Shown in pieces: positions 36,387 to 50,438 of a stretch of 64,000 nt of DNA; the first letter of the stretch is position 1; each line of letters begins with the position of its first letter. The position numbers and the translations under genes were made by a program. Location of the stretch: assembly GCA_035533755.1 (NCBI GenBank), contig DATLTC010000026.1, forward strand, positions 62,001-126,000. Reading direction: 5' to 3'. Source of the DNA: Gemmatimonadaceae bacterium (GTDB lineage Bacteria; Gemmatimonadota; Gemmatimonadetes; Gemmatimonadales; Gemmatimonadaceae). The notes under the pieces are model-generated. The model ran no database searches. It was given only the letters and a program-made list of their open reading frames with translations, and was not told the DNA's origin.

Positions 36387-37424
36387 TCACGGCCCAAGTA
36401 GCGCCCGCAGAAGGATATAGCCCACCGCCGACAACCCGCCGGCGGCCGGGATGGTGAGCACCCAGGCCCACACGATCCGGCCCGCCACCCCCCACCGCAC
36501 CGCCGAAAGGCGGTGGGTGGCCCCCACGCCGACGATCGAACCCGTGATCGCGTGCGTGGTGCTCACCGGGATCCCGAACCGCGTGGCGAAGAGGATCGAG
36601 ATCGCGCCCCCGGTCTCGGCGCAGAAGCCGCCCACGGGCCGCAGTTTGGTGATGCGCGAGCCCATCGTGTGCACGATGCGCCACCCGCCGAACAGCGTGC
36701 CCAGAGAGATGGACGTGTACGCGCACACCTCCACCCAGAGGGGGATGGTCTTGGCATCGGTCACGTAGAGGTGGTGCAGCAGGCCGGTCTGGTGCGCGAA
36801 CACCGGTTGGGTGGCCACCAGCAGCGCGACGATGATGCCCATGGTCTTCTGGGCGTCGTTGCCGCCGTGCGACAGCGAGAGCAGAGCCGAACTGGCGAGT
36901 TGCGACGGCCGGAAGAACCGGTCCACGCGGGCCGGCGCGCTGCGCCGGAAGATCCAGTACACGGCGACCATCAGGAAGTAGCCCGCCACCAGGCCCACGA
37001 CCGGCGAGATGACGATGAAGGCGAGCGTCTGCTTCCACTTGGTGCCCCAGAGAATCGCCGTGATGCCGGCCTTGGCGATGGCGGCGCCGGCGTAGCCGCC
37101 GATGAGCGCGTGCGACGAGCTGGACGGGATGCCGAAGTACCAGGTGATGATGTTCCAGGCGAGGGCCCCGAGCAGCGCGCCGAGGATCACGTTCGGCGTG
37201 ACGATGCTCATCTCCACCATCCCCGAGCCGATCGCCGTGGCCACCGCCGTCTTGACCACGAACAGCGCCGCGAAGTTGAAGGTGGCGGCCCAGACCACGG
37301 CGGCGAGGGGGCTCAGCACGCGGGTCCCGACGATCGTGGCGATGGAATTGGCCGAATCGTGAAACCCATTGCTGAAATCGAAGACGAGCGCGACGAGAAT
37401 GATCCCGACGATGAACGCGGCCAC
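36387..37424 (-). CDS. pit: Low-affinity inorganic phosphate transporter (Pit family)
   Basis: A 345-residue polytopic inner-membrane carrier that imports phosphate or metal phosphate with protons. The inverted family signatures DFSNGFHDSANSIATIVGTR and SLSHGGNDAQKTMGIIVALL are both present, with GIPSSSSHALIGGYAG and GIPVSTTHAITGSIVG. The GTG at 37424 lies 1 bp behind the DUF47 stop and gives a normal N-terminal helix. It is cotranscribed with the PhoU-like partner and lies next to ppk. Confidence 0.95.
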   Translation of the reverse strand: MAAFIVGIILVALVFDFSNGFHDSANSIATIVGTRVLSPLAAVVWAATFNFAALFVVKTAVATAIGSGMVEMSIVTPNVILGALLGALAWNIITWYFGIPSSSSHALIGGYAGAAIAKAGITAILWGTKWKQTLAFIVISPVVGLVAGYFLMVAVYWIFRRSAPARVDRFFRPSQLASSALLSLSHGGNDAQKTMGIIVALLVATQPVFAHQTGLLHHLYVTDAKTIPLWVEVCAYTSISLGTLFGGWRIVHTMGSRITKLRPVGGFCAETGGAISILFATRFGIPVSTTHAITGSIVGVGATHRLSAVRWGVAGRIVWAWVLTIPAAGGLSAVGYILLRALLGP

Positions 37425-37425
37425 G

Positions 37426-38043
37426 TCAGGCGTTCTTGAGGGAGATGCTCTGCAGCACCTGCGCCACACCCATGCAATAGTCGGTGGTGCGCTCGAGCGT
37501 GTCGTACATCTCCTTCCACCGGAGCACGTCCAGGACGTCGCCGCCGTTGGCGAACAGGCCGCCCACGGCTTCCTGATAGATCGCGTCGGCTTCCTCCTCC
37601 AGCCGCTTCACCTCGGCCACCTGGCGGGTGACCTCGGCGGGCTTCTTGATCCCCTCCACGGCCAGGTGCAGGTGATCGGCGGCGTCCACCAGCACGCGCG
37701 CCAGTGCCTTGGCCTGCGGGCGCACGGCCTTGATGTGGAGCATCTCGTAGCGGCGGGCGGCGCCGTCGATCAGGTCCACGACATCGTCCAGCCGCGACAC
37801 CAGCATGTGGATGTCCTCGCGGTCGAACGGCGTGATGAAGCTCCGGTTGAGCCGGAGGTTCACCGCGGCCGTGATGTCGTCGGCCTGGTGCTCGATTTCC
37901 TTGAGCGCTCGCACGTGCGCCGCCGCGTGCTCCGCGTCGTCGAAGAGCTGGGCGAGCTTGCGGGCGGCGGCCACCAACTGTTTGGCCAACTGGTTGAAAG
38001 CCTGGAAGAACTGCTCGTCGTGCGGGATGAGCCGACCGAACAT
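37426..38043 (-). CDS. DUF47/PhoU-like phosphate transport regulator
   Basis: A 205-residue all-helical protein of the DUF47 (PhoU-like) family, the usual partner of Pit. It begins MFGRLIPHDEQFFQAFNQLA and contains EIEHQADDIT, ITPFDREDIHMLVSRLDDVVDLID and a late ERTTDYCMGVAQVL, which are the acidic metal-binding helices. It probably gates or senses phosphate flux through the adjacent transporter. I chose ATG 38043, which gives the family N-terminus. No ribosome site is obvious. Confidence 0.93.
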   Translation of the reverse strand: MFGRLIPHDEQFFQAFNQLAKQLVAAARKLAQLFDDAEHAAAHVRALKEIEHQADDITAAVNLRLNRSFITPFDREDIHMLVSRLDDVVDLIDGAARRYEMLHIKAVRPQAKALARVLVDAADHLHLAVEGIKKPAEVTRQVAEVKRLEEEADAIYQEAVGGLFANGGDVLDVLRWKEMYDTLERTTDYCMGVAQVLQSISLKNA

Positions 38044-38176
38044 TGGGGGGCCAAGGAGGTTGGGGTGCCGGAACCTATCCGGCGGGCCCAAGGCGCGGGA
38101 AGAGGGTGAAAACGGACGGATTTGAAGGGGAATACCCGGCGTCGGGAGCCGGCGCGGCCCCTTTCAGGGTGCCGGG

Positions 38177-38935
38177 TCAGGCCACCGGCACCAGCCGGCG
38201 GCGCTGTTCCATGTAGTCGGGGCGGAGAAACACGCGGATGAGCAGCATGCCCGACAGGAACCCGCCCACGTGGGCCCACACCGCCACGCCGCCGGAGAGG
38301 TCGGGCACGCCGGCGGACAGCGAGGGGAGGGCCGTGAGGAGCTGCACGGCAAACCACCAGATGAGCACGATCCACGCCGGGATGCGGAACACTTTGAAGA
38401 AGATCACAAAAATGAACAGCATGTGGACGCGCACCCGGGGATACAGCACCAGGTAAGCGCCCATGACGCCGGAGATGGCGCCCGACGCGCCCACCGTGGG
38501 CACGGGCGACGCCGGGTCGGAGGCGATCTGGACGGCGGCGGCGATGAGCCCGCAGATCAGGTAGAACGCCAGGAAGCGGCCCGGCCCCATCGTGTCTTCC
38601 ACCGCGCGCGCGAACACCCAGAAGAACACGGCGTTGCCCAGGATGTGCAGCCATCCGCCGTGCAGGAACATCGAGATCAGCGGCGTGAAGATGTTGATCC
38701 GATCGTTGTCGATCACGCACGCCAGGCCGTTGCCCATGGGCAGCGCCGACCCCAACGGGGCCAGGTGCGTGATCTCTCCCGGCACCATCCCCAGGTTGCA
38801 CACGCTGCTGATCAGGCTGATGTCGCTCAGCCCGGCGCCCTGGACGAAGATCCACACCGCGAACATCGTGGCCAGCAGCGCCCAGGTCATGACCGGCGGC
38901 CGGAGGGAGACGTTCTCGTCGCTGAGCGGGATCAT
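38177..38935 (-). CDS. Rhomboid family intramembrane serine protease
   Basis: A 252-residue rhomboid. It has six or so transmembrane helices, with MFLHGGWLHILGNAVFFWVFAR, the nucleophile in TVGASGAISGVMGAYL, and the catalytic His in AVWAHVGGFLSGMLL. It should cleave membrane proteins inside the bilayer of the inner membrane. It is a single gene divergent from dnaK across a 198-bp region. The downstream 130 bp to the DUF47 gene contains only weak hairpins. Confidence 0.92.
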   Translation of the reverse strand: MIPLSDENVSLRPPVMTWALLATMFAVWIFVQGAGLSDISLISSVCNLGMVPGEITHLAPLGSALPMGNGLACVIDNDRINIFTPLISMFLHGGWLHILGNAVFFWVFARAVEDTMGPGRFLAFYLICGLIAAAVQIASDPASPVPTVGASGAISGVMGAYLVLYPRVRVHMLFIFVIFFKVFRIPAWIVLIWWFAVQLLTALPSLSAGVPDLSGGVAVWAHVGGFLSGMLLIRVFLRPDYMEQRRRLVPVA

Positions 38936-39133
38936 GCGTGGATTGGGGCGTGCATGGCGGTCCGGGGCTGCCTTGGCGTCAGGCCCAGGGCACTGGCGCC
39001 AGACTGTCAGACTTGAGAATGGCTGAGCGGGGGCGATTCTGCCAGACTGGCGCAGATATCCGGCCCCTGACTTGCGATAGATGCCGGCGTCAACGGCGTC
39101 GTGCATGCCGCGCATCCACTCACAGGGGAAGAC
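38936..39133 (+). promoter_or_regulatory. Divergent rhomboid/dnaK control region with repeated CTGnCAGACT motif
   Basis: This 198-bp stretch should hold the dnaK promoter. CTGTCAGACTTG (39004-39015) and CTGCCAGACTGG (39039-39050) recur 35 bp apart. The palindrome CTGGCGCCAG (38994-39003) abuts the first copy, and CTGGCGCAG overlaps the second. AGAAT and ATTCT arms lie between them. There is no CIRCE or HAIR element. These may be sites for an unrecognised heat-shock regulator. Confidence 0.4.
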
Positions 39134-41056
<1,923 letters not shown>

Positions 41057-41073
41057 TTAACGACCGTAGCGAA

Positions 41074-41115
41074 CGAGAGCGGGCGCCGGAGAAAAACTTC
41101 CGGCGCCCGCTCTCG
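41074..41115 (+). terminator. Rho-independent terminator after dnaK
   Basis: A perfect 17-bp stem beginning CGAGAGCGGGCGCCGG, with an 8-nt loop GAAAAACT, lies 18 bp past the dnaK stop. ATTTC follows. It is one of the strongest hairpins in the window. Confidence 0.85.
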
Positions 41116-41190
41116 ATTTCGCGATCCACTCGCGGAAACCGCGGGCGCAGGCTATGTGTCCAAACAGCGCACCGGCGGCAGGCGCCGGCG

Positions 41191-41219
41191 TGAACCAACG
41201 GCTCGGACCTGTGTATAAC
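41191..41219 (+). promoter_or_regulatory. Candidate promoter of htrA
   Basis: TGAACC (41191-41196) and TATAAC (41214-41219) are 17 bp apart. The -10 is close to consensus and the -35 is weak. Transcription would start near 41226, giving an 18-nt leader to the ATG at 41244. Confidence 0.4.
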
Positions 41220-41243
41220 CCGACATCCTGACTCACACGTGGA

Positions 41244-42824
41244 ATGACGAACATGTCTACAGGCTCTCGCATCAAGCTCGGCGCCGCCGTCACGGTGGCC
41301 TTCCTTTGCGGTCTCATCTTCGCGTCGGGGTTCAACCTGACGCGACTCAGTTGGGCCCAGGCCTCGCGGCCGCAATTCAGCACGGCGGCGCTGACACCGC
41401 CGCCGTCGGTGAAGATGGCGGACGCGTTCTCCGACGCCTTCGAGTGGGTGGCCACGAACGTCACGCCGGCGGTGGTATCCATCCAGGCCGAGACGCAGCC
41501 CAAGCCGCAGGCGCGGGGCCAGAACAACATGCCCCCGGGGCTGGATCAGTTCTTCCATCAGTTCCAGATGCCACCCAACAACCAGCCCGAGGAATCGAGC
41601 GGATCGGGGTTCATCGTCTCGCGCGACGGCTACATCCTCACCAACAATCACGTGGTGGCGGGCGCCGACAAGCTGACCGTGAAGCTGCTGGATAACCGCA
41701 CGTTCAAGGCCACAGTGGTGGGCCGCGACCCGACCACCGACGTGGCGGTGATCAAGATCGACGCCGACAACCTGCCCACCGTATCACTGGGCGAGGATTC
41801 CGCGGCCAAGATCGGCCAGTGGGTGGTGGCGATCGGCAATCCGTTGGGACTCAACTTCACCGTGACCGCGGGCATCGTGAGCGCCAAGGGACGGCAGCTG
41901 GGCAACCTGCTCAAGTCGCAGTACTCGATCCAGGACTACATCCAGACGGATGCGGCCATCAATCCGGGCAACAGCGGCGGTCCGCTGGTGAACCTGCAGG
42001 GCCAGGTAATCGGCATCAACAGCGCGCTGGCCAGCGGCACCGGGTACTACGCCGGGTACGGATTTGCCATTCCCATTTCCCTGGCCCGCAAGGTGATGGA
42101 CGACCTGATCCGGTACGGCAAGGTGCGCCGCGCGGTGCTCGGCGTGTCGATCACTGAAGTGGACGCGGCCACGGCAAAGGTGTCGGGGCTGGCGAGTATT
42201 CACGGCGCCCTGGTGGGCGGCTTCACCGACGACAACGGGCCGAGCCCGGCCGAGAAGGCGGGCATGGAAGCAGGTGACGTGATCACCGCCGTCAACGGCC
42301 AGCCCGTGAAGGACGTGGCGTCGCTGCAGCGCATGATCCGGAACTACGAGCCCGGCCAGACGGTGAACCTGGACGTCATGCGGTACGGCCAGCAGAAGAC
42401 GTTTGCCGTGAAGCTCGGCACGCCGCCCAGCAGCGCGACGACGACCGTGGCCAGCAACGATCAGGGAAACAACTCCCGAGGCGGCGCGGCCAAGGCGGAG
42501 TCCCGTCTGGGGATCTCCGTGGCGCCCGTGCCCAGTGGGATGGTGCAACAGGACAGCATTCCTACGGAGTACCGCCAGGGGCTGCTGGTGACCAACGTGT
42601 CGCCCACCGGACCGGCGTATCCGGATCCGTCGTCCACGAGCACGGGGCTGGATCCCAACGGCGACATCATCGTGCGGAGCATGTATCCCAAGCGGATGGA
42701 GATCCACAGCCTGGACGATCTGACCAAGGCCGTGAACTCGGTGAAGAAGGGCGACTACCTGCAACTGCTGGTGTACAATGCGCGGGCACAGCAGACGCGG
42801 CCCGTGAACATTCAAATTCAGTAG
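41244..42824 (+). CDS. htrA: Do/HtrA-family periplasmic serine protease with two PDZ domains
   Basis: A 526-residue DegP/HtrA protease-chaperone. An N-terminal membrane anchor or signal (about 10-35) places it in the periplasm. The trypsin-like domain has His136 (TNNHVV), Asp166 (TDVAVI) and Ser244 (PGNSGGPLV). The first PDZ (about 305-395) includes AGMEAGDVITAVNGQPV. The second, less conserved PDZ begins near 420 after an Asn/Ser-rich linker. The stop codon is also the first base triplet of an octamer repeat. It lies in a run of quality-control genes. Confidence 0.95.
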   Translation: MTNMSTGSRIKLGAAVTVAFLCGLIFASGFNLTRLSWAQASRPQFSTAALTPPPSVKMADAFSDAFEWVATNVTPAVVSIQAETQPKPQARGQNNMPPGLDQFFHQFQMPPNNQPEESSGSGFIVSRDGYILTNNHVVAGADKLTVKLLDNRTFKATVVGRDPTTDVAVIKIDADNLPTVSLGEDSAAKIGQWVVAIGNPLGLNFTVTAGIVSAKGRQLGNLLKSQYSIQDYIQTDAAINPGNSGGPLVNLQGQVIGINSALASGTGYYAGYGFAIPISLARKVMDDLIRYGKVRRAVLGVSITEVDAATAKVSGLASIHGALVGGFTDDNGPSPAEKAGMEAGDVITAVNGQPVKDVASLQRMIRNYEPGQTVNLDVMRYGQQKTFAVKLGTPPSSATTTVASNDQGNNSRGGAAKAESRLGISVAPVPSGMVQQDSIPTEYRQGLLVTNVSPTGPAYPDPSSTSTGLDPNGDIIVRSMYPKRMEIHSLDDLTKAVNSVKKGDYLQLLVYNARAQQTRPVNIQIQ

Positions 42825-42853
42825 GACGGTAGGACGGTAGGAGGGTAGGACGG
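42822..42853 (+). repeat. TAGGACGG octamer tandem repeat after htrA
   Basis: Four head-to-tail 8-bp units: TAGGACGG, TAGGACGG, TAGGAGGG, TAGGACGG. The first three bases are the htrA stop codon. The same octamer occurs after clpX, starting on that gene's stop codon too. Confidence 0.9.
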
Positions 42854-42863
42854 TGGGATTTGG

Positions 42864-42892
42864 AAGGGGGCCGGCGTTGCGCCGGCCCCCTT
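42864..42892 (+). terminator. Rho-independent terminator after htrA
   Basis: A 13-bp stem AAGGGGGCCGGCG / CGCCGGCCCCCTT with a 3-nt loop is followed by CGTTATT. It lies 40 bp past the htrA stop, beyond the octamer repeat. Confidence 0.8.
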
Positions 42893-42955
42893 CGTTATTC
42901 GGGGCGGCGGCTCGGTGTGGCGCCGTGCGCGATCATGCATAGTTTCATGGTCATC

Positions 42956-43037
42956 GCGAGAGTGGCGGAACTGGCAGACGCGCAGGACTTAGGATCCTGT
43001 GCCGCAAGGCTTGGGGGTTCGAGTCCCCCCTCTCGCA
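42956..43037 (+). tRNA. tRNA-Leu(UAG)
   Basis: An 82-nt class II tRNA. The acceptor stem is GCGAGAG / CTCTCGC with discriminator A. The D-stem is GCG / CGC and the anticodon stem CAGGA / TCCTG encloses CTTAGGA, with anticodon TAG at 42990-42992 (reads CUA/CUN leucine codons). The long variable arm GCCGCAAGGC and T-arm GGGGGTTCGAGTCCCCC complete it. CCA is not encoded. Confidence 0.96.
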
Positions 43038-43183
43038 TCGCCACGTACGGAGTTCAATCGCGGGGGTTCGACCCTAGGCCCCCCCTCCCCCCCGGGTTAG
43101 CTTTCAGGTGACTGGCGGCCGCTCGGCCACCCCCTTCCGGCGGTGGGGCTTTCAGGCCGCCGCCGGCGCCCAACTCAGACGAC

Positions 43184-44431
43184 ATGGACATCCAGATCAC
43201 CACCAAGAAGAGCGCCGGCGTGGAGCGCCTGCTGGCGGTCAGCGTGCCCGCCGCCGCGATCAAGGCCGTGGAGACGACCACCGCCCGCCGCTACGCCTCC
43301 ACGGTGCGCCTGCCCGGCTTCCGGCCCGGCAAGGCGCCGCCGGACCTCGTGAAGAAGCGGTTCAAGGACGCCATCCGCCAGGAAGTCATCGAGCGGGTGG
43401 TCCAGGAGGCATTCCAGCAGGTCATCGATGAGCAGAAGCTCAAGGTGGCGGCCCAGCCCCACGTGCACGACCTCAAGTTCGACGACGGCGAGGGGATGAC
43501 GTTCGAGCTGCACCTCGAGGTGCGGCCCGAGATCGAGTTGGCGCGCGTGGAGGGGTTCAAGGTCCAGCGCCCGGCGGGCGAGGTGGCCGAGACCGGCGTG
43601 GACGAGCAGATCGAACAGCTTCGCGACCAGCGCGCGGCGTGGTCGCCGGTGCTGGAGCGTCCGCTTCCGGGCGACATGGTCACCGTCCTCCTGGCCACGG
43701 CCGAGGATGACGGCGAGATCCCGGAGGGGCGCGAGTACACGATCGTGCTGGGCGGCAACCAGGCCATCCCGGGCATCGAAGAGTTGATCATGGAGATGGC
43801 GCCGTCCGAGACGCTGGAGCGCGCGGTGCGCTGGCCGGAGGACTTCCCGGACGAGGCGCAGCGCGGCAAGACCAAGCCGGTGCGGGTGGCGCTGCAGGAA
43901 GTGAAGCGCAAGTCGGTGCCGCCGCTGGATGACGCGTTCGCCCGCGAGGTGGGCGACTTCGAGTCGCTGGAGGGGCTGCGGGCCACGGTGCGCAAGGATC
44001 TGGCCGAGCACGCGGTGCGCGAGGCCGACGCGGCGGTGCGGCAGCAGCTGGTGGAGCAGATCGCGGCGGCCAATCCGTTCGACGTGCCTCCGAGCTGGGT
44101 GAATCAGATGATCGACGCCTATCTCCAGGTGTACCAGGTAACGGAAGACGAGCGCGACCGGTTCGTGTCGGAGTTCCTGCCGGTGGCGGAGCGGCAGGTG
44201 CGCCGCGACCTGATCATCGACACGCTGGCCGAGCGGGAGCATCTGGCGGCCACGGAAGCGGATGTGGACGAGCGCGTGGCCGAGGTGGCGCAGAAGCGGG
44301 GCGCCGAGCCGGGCCAGGTGTACGCGTCGCTGCAGAAGGCGGGGCGACTGAAGGAAATCGAGCGCAGCCTCACCGAGGACAAGGTCTTCGGCTGGCTGCT
44401 GGAACGGAACACCGTGGAGCAGGCCAACTGA
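43184..44431 (+). CDS. tig: Trigger factor (ribosome-associated chaperone and PPIase)
   Basis: A 415-residue trigger factor. The ribosome-binding N-domain carries the signature [21 protein letters not shown] peptidyl-prolyl isomerase domain (about 150-235) follows with [23 protein letters not shown]. The helical C-terminal chaperone arms run to the end. It is somewhat shorter than the E. coli protein. The stop overlaps the clpP start (TGATG), giving the classic tig-clpP-clpX order. Confidence 0.96.
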   Translation: MDIQITTKKSAGVERLLAVSVPAAAIKAVETTTARRYASTVRLPGFRPGKAPPDLVKKRFKDAIRQEVIERVVQEAFQQVIDEQKLKVAAQPHVHDLKFDDGEGMTFELHLEVRPEIELARVEGFKVQRPAGEVAETGVDEQIEQLRDQRAAWSPVLERPLPGDMVTVLLATAEDDGEIPEGREYTIVLGGNQAIPGIEELIMEMAPSETLERAVRWPEDFPDEAQRGKTKPVRVALQEVKRKSVPPLDDAFAREVGDFESLEGLRATVRKDLAEHAVREADAAVRQQLVEQIAAANPFDVPPSWVNQMIDAYLQVYQVTEDERDRFVSEFLPVAERQVRRDLIIDTLAEREHLAATEADVDERVAEVAQKRGAEPGQVYASLQKAGRLKEIERSLTEDKVFGWLLERNTVEQAN

Positions 44432-45087
44432 TGAGCCACACACCCATGTCGACGATCTATCCTCCCTACGTCATCGAGCGGTCGAGCCGCGGCGAACGCA
44501 GCTACGACATCTTCTCGCGGTTGCTGATGGACCGCATCATCTTCCTCGGCACGCCGGTGAATGACGACGTGGCCAACATCATCATCGCGCAGATGCTGTT
44601 CCTGCAGGCGGACAATCCGGAGCGGGACATCCATCTGTACATCAACTCGCCGGGCGGCAGCGTATCGGCGGGGTTGGCGATCTACGACACGATGCAGTAC
44701 CTGAAGGCGCCGGTGAACACGATCTGCATGGGGATGGCGGCGAGCATGGGCGCCTTCCTGCTGGCGGCGGGGCGCAAGGGCAAGCGGTTCGCGCTGCCGC
44801 ATTCGCGGATCATGATCCACCAGCCGTCGCAGTCGGGCGGCGGGGGCACGGCATCGGACATCGAGATCCAGGCCCGGGAGATCCTGTACCTGCGGGCCAA
44901 GCTCAATGAGCTGATGGCCAAGCACACCGGCCAGCCCATCGAGCAGGTGGAGAAGGACACCGACCGGGACCGGTTCATGTCGGCCGACGAGGCCAAGGAA
45001 TACGGGCTGGTGGACACGGTGATCACCAACGCGGCCGAGATTCCGGCGGCCGAGAACGCCATCGCCGCCCAGGCGGCCAAGAAGTAG
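44431..45087 (+). CDS. clpP: ATP-dependent Clp protease proteolytic subunit
   Basis: A 218-residue ClpP. The catalytic Ser105 lies in [15 protein letters not shown] and His130 in [11 protein letters not shown]. The Asp comes from the [18 protein letters not shown] region. [20 protein letters not shown] is the handle-adjacent signature. It assembles into the double heptamer that degrades substrates fed by ClpX, encoded 136 bp downstream. Short N-terminal processing is likely. Confidence 0.97.
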   Translation: MSHTPMSTIYPPYVIERSSRGERSYDIFSRLLMDRIIFLGTPVNDDVANIIIAQMLFLQADNPERDIHLYINSPGGSVSAGLAIYDTMQYLKAPVNTICMGMAASMGAFLLAAGRKGKRFALPHSRIMIHQPSQSGGGGTASDIEIQAREILYLRAKLNELMAKHTGQPIEQVEKDTDRDRFMSADEAKEYGLVDTVITNAAEIPAAENAIAAQAAKK

Positions 45088-45223
45088 ACTGCGTCACCAT
45101 TCTGGCCAGGGCTCGTGAAAACATTCACGAGCCTGGCTCGTCAGTTCCTTGACCGGTTGTGCGTCGGCTGTATATCCTCAGACAGTGCGCGACCGGTCCG
45201 GCGTATCCCTCGGGGTGAGTTGA

Positions 45224-46477
<1,254 letters not shown>

Positions 46478-46480
<3 letters not shown>

Positions 46481-46524
46481 GACGGTAGGACGGTAGGGGA
46501 GTAGGACGGACAGACGTAGGACGG
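46478..46524 (+). repeat. TAGGACGG octamer repeat after clpX
   Basis: Units TAGGACGG at 46478, 46486, 46502 and 46517, with a degenerate TAGGGGAG at 46494. The first unit begins on the clpX stop codon. An inverted copy CCGTCCTA lies at 46600-46607 in the leader of the next gene, in a C-rich stretch with degenerate CTACCCCC-type units. Confidence 0.88.
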
Positions 46525-46528
46525 AAAC

Positions 46529-46567
46529 ACGGCGGGCCGGCAGACTCGGCCCGCCGTTGCTTTTTTT
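46529..46567 (+). terminator. Rho-independent terminator after clpX
   Basis: An 11-bp stem ACGGCGGGCCG / CGGCCCGCCGT with loop GCAGACT is followed by TGC and seven Ts. This is the most canonical terminator in the window. It ends the tig-clpP-clpX transcript, so the following lon has its own promoter. Confidence 0.9.
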
Positions 46568-46640
46568 CCGCCCTGCCCCCCTACCCCCCTACTGCCCTAC
46601 CGTCCTACTGCCCACCCGGCCGGGATCGTTAAGTTACAGA

Positions 46641-49042
<2,402 letters not shown>

Positions 49043-49046
<4 letters not shown>

Positions 49047-49714
49047 ACGCGCCGGCCACCCGGCACGCCGATCCGCTCGTCATCCGCTCGATGGAGTTCA
49101 CGGGGCCGATGGTCACGGCCGACGGCTGGCGTCCGCCGGCGTCGCTGCCCGAGGTGGCGTTCGCGGGCCGCTCCAACGTGGGCAAGTCGTCGCTGCTCAA
49201 CACGCTCGTGCGACGCAAGAAGATGGCGCGCGTGAGCCATACACCGGGCCGCACGCGCCAGATCAACTTCTTCAAGATCAACGACCAGTTCACGCTCGCC
49301 GACCTGCCGGGCTACGGCTACGCGCGCGTGGCCAAGTCGCGGCGCGCCGAGTGGAAGCCGCTGATCGAAGGGTACCTGGCGGGGAGCCGCGAACTGCGCG
49401 GCGTGGTGCTTCTGCTCGACGCCCGTCACGAACCCACCGAAGACGATCTGGACATGCTCGAATTCCTGGCCGAGCTGGGCGCGCCGACGATTCTCGTGGC
49501 CACGAAGATCGACAAGCTCAAGCGCGCAGCCCGCGCCGAGCGTCTGACGGCGCTGGCGCGGCAGACGGGAATGTCGGAAGATCAGGTGATCCCGTTCAGC
49601 TCGGAGACCGGCGAGGGCCGGAACGACCTGGCCCAGGCGCTCGTCGATCTGGTGAGCGGCGCGTCGTGGCGGGACGAGGTATCGGAGGCACCACCGGACG
49701 AAGGGGGAGTCTGA
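49043..49714 (+). CDS. ysxC: Ribosome biogenesis GTPase YsxC/EngB
   Basis: A 223-residue GTP-binding protein needed for late 50S assembly. Motifs are VAFAGRSNVGKSSLLNTL (G1), TPGRTRQINFF (G2), ADLPGYGYA (G3), ATKIDKLKR (G4) and FSSETGEG (G5). It overlaps lon by four bases. The lon-ysxC order is common in bacteria. The last 15 residues are an acidic tail. Confidence 0.95.
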
Positions 49715-49715
49715 C

Positions 49716-50438
49716 ATGGGGCGGCTGCGAATGCCGGGACGGTTCGTGCTCGGTGCGTGGGGAGCGCTGGCGGCGGCGGGTTGCGCCACCGGGACGTCCG
49801 GTTCGGCGCCGCAGGCGGGAGCACCCAATCGGTCGATGTCGGCCACGTCGGCCGCCGACACCGCCGCCGGCGGCCTGATCCCGGCGGGGTACGGGTCGCT
49901 CCGCCAGGACGACATCTCGATCAAGCTCACCCTGGACGGCGTGCTGGTGCAGCTGTTGCCGATGAACGAGTCGGTGATTCGCACGCTGTCGCCCGACGCG
50001 TACCGGGCGCTGCACGACCTGCTGGCCAGCCAGCGCCGGTCGATCGCGGCGTACGCGCAGCAGTACGGGCTGCGCGAGGACAACGTGTGGTACGTGTCGT
50101 TCTACGGCATGGCGCCCGACGCCGCGTTCACGCCGCTCGACCTGACCATTCGCGCGCCGGGGCGTGACTTCACGCCGTTGCGCGTGCTGCCGATCACGCC
50201 GGGGTTCGGCCAGAACCGGTTGCAGGTGCGCGATGTGCAGCGCGCCTTCTATCTGTTCGACGACGGGCTGCAGTTGAACCAGCCGCTCACGGTCACGATG
50301 GGCGCGGTGACGGACAACAGTTGGCAGAACATCGAGCGGACGATCGAAGCCGAGCAGGCGCACGTGCGGGCGCGGGCCATGCAGCGCGACCGCGACCACG
50401 GCGGTTCGGGATCGCCGCGCGAGGATCCGGAACCGTGA
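49716..50438 (+). CDS. Hypothetical lipoprotein
   Basis: A 240-residue protein that starts one base after ysxC. The N-terminus MGRLRMPGRFVLGAWGALAAAGC is a lipoprotein signal with Cys23, so it is anchored in the periplasm or outer membrane. A Ser/Ala/Thr linker to about residue 52 precedes a folded, mostly beta region with DDISIKLTLDGVLVQLLPMNESVIRTLSPDAY. The C-terminus is charged. I do not recognise a family. It overlaps the acyltransferase gene by GTGA. Bases around its stop (GCGAGGATCCGGAACCGTGA) resemble the 16-bp repeat at 55615-55678. Confidence 0.75.
   Translation: MGRLRMPGRFVLGAWGALAAAGCATGTSGSAPQAGAPNRSMSATSAADTAAGGLIPAGYGSLRQDDISIKLTLDGVLVQLLPMNESVIRTLSPDAYRALHDLLASQRRSIAAYAQQYGLREDNVWYVSFYGMAPDAAFTPLDLTIRAPGRDFTPLRVLPITPGFGQNRLQVRDVQRAFYLFDDGLQLNQPLTVTMGAVTDNSWQNIERTIEAEQAHVRARAMQRDRDHGGSGSPREDPEP

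Noticed and set aside
38936-39133. CIRCE (HrcA) or HspR operator upstream of dnaK
   Set aside because: Neither the TTAGCACTC/GAGTGCTAA nor the CTTGAGT/ACTCAAG inverted repeat is present.
43038-43090. A second tRNA gene directly after tRNA-Leu
   Set aside because: Only a T-arm-like hairpin is present, and its loop is too long; no acceptor, D or anticodon arms.
46557-46640. Upstream TTG start for lon copy 2
   Set aside because: It lies in the clpX terminator and its T-run; the ATG at 46641 gives the normal Lon N-terminus.
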